6,104 nt of DNA from positions 1-6,104 of the forward strand of contig JAICXU010000221.1 of the NCBI GenBank assembly GCA_025934595.1, read 5' to 3'. Positions 5,898 through 6,104 of the stretch are shown piece by piece. The notes under the pieces are model-generated. The model made no database searches. It had not been told where the DNA came from and saw only the letters and a list, made by a program, of their open reading frames with translations. The DNA is from Polyangiaceae bacterium. Its GTDB lineage: Bacteria > Myxococcota_A > Polyangia > Polyangiales > Polyangiaceae. Each line of letters begins with the position of its first letter. Position 1 is the first letter of the stretch. Both the position numbers and the translations under genes were made by a program.

Positions 5898-5915
5898 GCG
5901 CGCAAGCCTGCGCGC
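5898..5915 (+). terminator. GC hairpin after the GltJ/AgmX-like gene; weak terminator or attenuator
   Basis: GCGCGCA (5898-5904) pairs perfectly with TGCGCGC (5909-5915) around AGCC, starting seven bases after the TAG stop. TATTG follows, so the T-run of an intrinsic terminator is missing. It could lower read-through into the small ORF, protect the 3' end, or be neutral. Confidence 0.4.
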
Positions 5916-5946
5916 TATTGACTAACGAAAGCGAGGCGAGCGACAG

Positions 5947-6048
5947 ATGCTGTTCACCGCGCTCGCGATCGCGTGCGGCTTCTTGCTCGGCGTGCGGGTG
6001 GGCTACGCGCTCGCTCGCCGAAATATACCGCTCCCACCTCCACGCTGA
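5947..6048 (+). CDS. Small hydrophobic membrane protein, 33 residues
   Basis: This short reading frame runs from an ATG to a TGA and encodes 33 residues. About residues 2-22 are hydrophobic (MLFTALAIACGFLLGVRVGY), followed by ALARRN and a proline-rich end (PLPPPR). That suggests a single membrane helix with a cytoplasmic positive end. An in-frame TAA at 5923 blocks extension upstream. GCGAGG ends ten bases before the ATG and could serve as RBS. It starts 56 bases after the GltJ/AgmX-like gene, on the same strand, with no convincing promoter of its own, so co-transcription is likely. I do not recognise a family. At this length, chance in GC-rich DNA is a real alternative. Confidence 0.45.
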   Translation: MLFTALAIACGFLLGVRVGYALARRNIPLPPPR

Positions 6049-6060
6049 TATTTTCGAGGC

Positions 6061-6104
6061 GTGCGCGTTTCCATTTTCGCGATCGCGGCGGCCGCTGTTT
6101 TTGC
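6061..6104 (+). CDS. Possible start of an exported protein, cut by the window edge
   Basis: A GTG at 6061 opens a frame that stays open to the window end: 14 complete codons reading MRVSIFAIAAAAVF. A basic second residue and a hydrophobic Ala-rich run are what a signal peptide looks like. The frame is closed upstream by the TGA at 6046-6048 that ends the small ORF, so this is the only start in that frame here. A GAGG at 6056-6059 is too close to be a good RBS. It would sit 12 bases after the small ORF, in operon-like spacing. The evidence is thin because only 44 bases are visible. Confidence 0.35.
   Translation, partial: MRVSIFAIAAAAVF

Noticed and set aside
5918..5946. TTGACT at 5918-5923 as a -35 box for the small ORF
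   Set aside because: At 16-18 bases downstream there is only GC-rich sequence and no -10-like hexamer, and the start codon would lie inside the promoter.

Overview
The window looks like chromosomal DNA of a high-GC, Polyangia-type myxobacterium (Myxococcota). The evidence is GC-rich codon use, an OmpA protein with a long run of thrombospondin type-3 repeats, and a protein with the zinc ribbon / GYF / membrane helix / 'AgmX-PglI tail' order known from the myxobacterial gliding protein GltJ (AgmX). Species cannot be read from the sequence. There are no tRNA or rRNA genes, no CRISPR array and no mobile element.

Layout. Positions 1-50 are a hexamer satellite (CGAGGT x8), cut by the window edge. 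It is followed by about 170 bases without a convincing gene and by an inverted repeat (191-221) abutting the stop codon of the first gene. That gene (222-2144, minus) encodes a secreted OmpA-family outer-membrane protein: signal peptide, probable beta-barrel, five calcium-binding-type TSP3 units and a peptidoglycan-binding OmpA domain. A 131-base divergent region with a nested hairpin (2217-2262) separates it from the second gene (2276-3883, plus). The second gene encodes a single-pass membrane protein with an extracytoplasmic Ig-like part, a cytoplasmic coiled coil and three identically spaced zinc-ribbon-like modules. A 279-base gap holds a 3 x 12-bp direct repeat, a small dyad and a good housekeeping-type promoter (4033-4062). 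It leads to the third gene (4163-5890, plus, TTG start), the GltJ/AgmX-like protein. Downstream come a GC hairpin, a 33-codon hydrophobic small ORF (5947-6048) and the start of what may be another exported protein (from 6061).

How they may work together. All three large products belong to the cell envelope: one in the outer membrane and attached to peptidoglycan, and two crossing the inner membrane with opposite orientation, each placing zinc-ribbon modules in the cytoplasm and a folded domain in the periplasm. That fits an envelope-spanning assembly or a signalling/scaffold role, but the sequence shows neither partnership nor activity, so this is inference.
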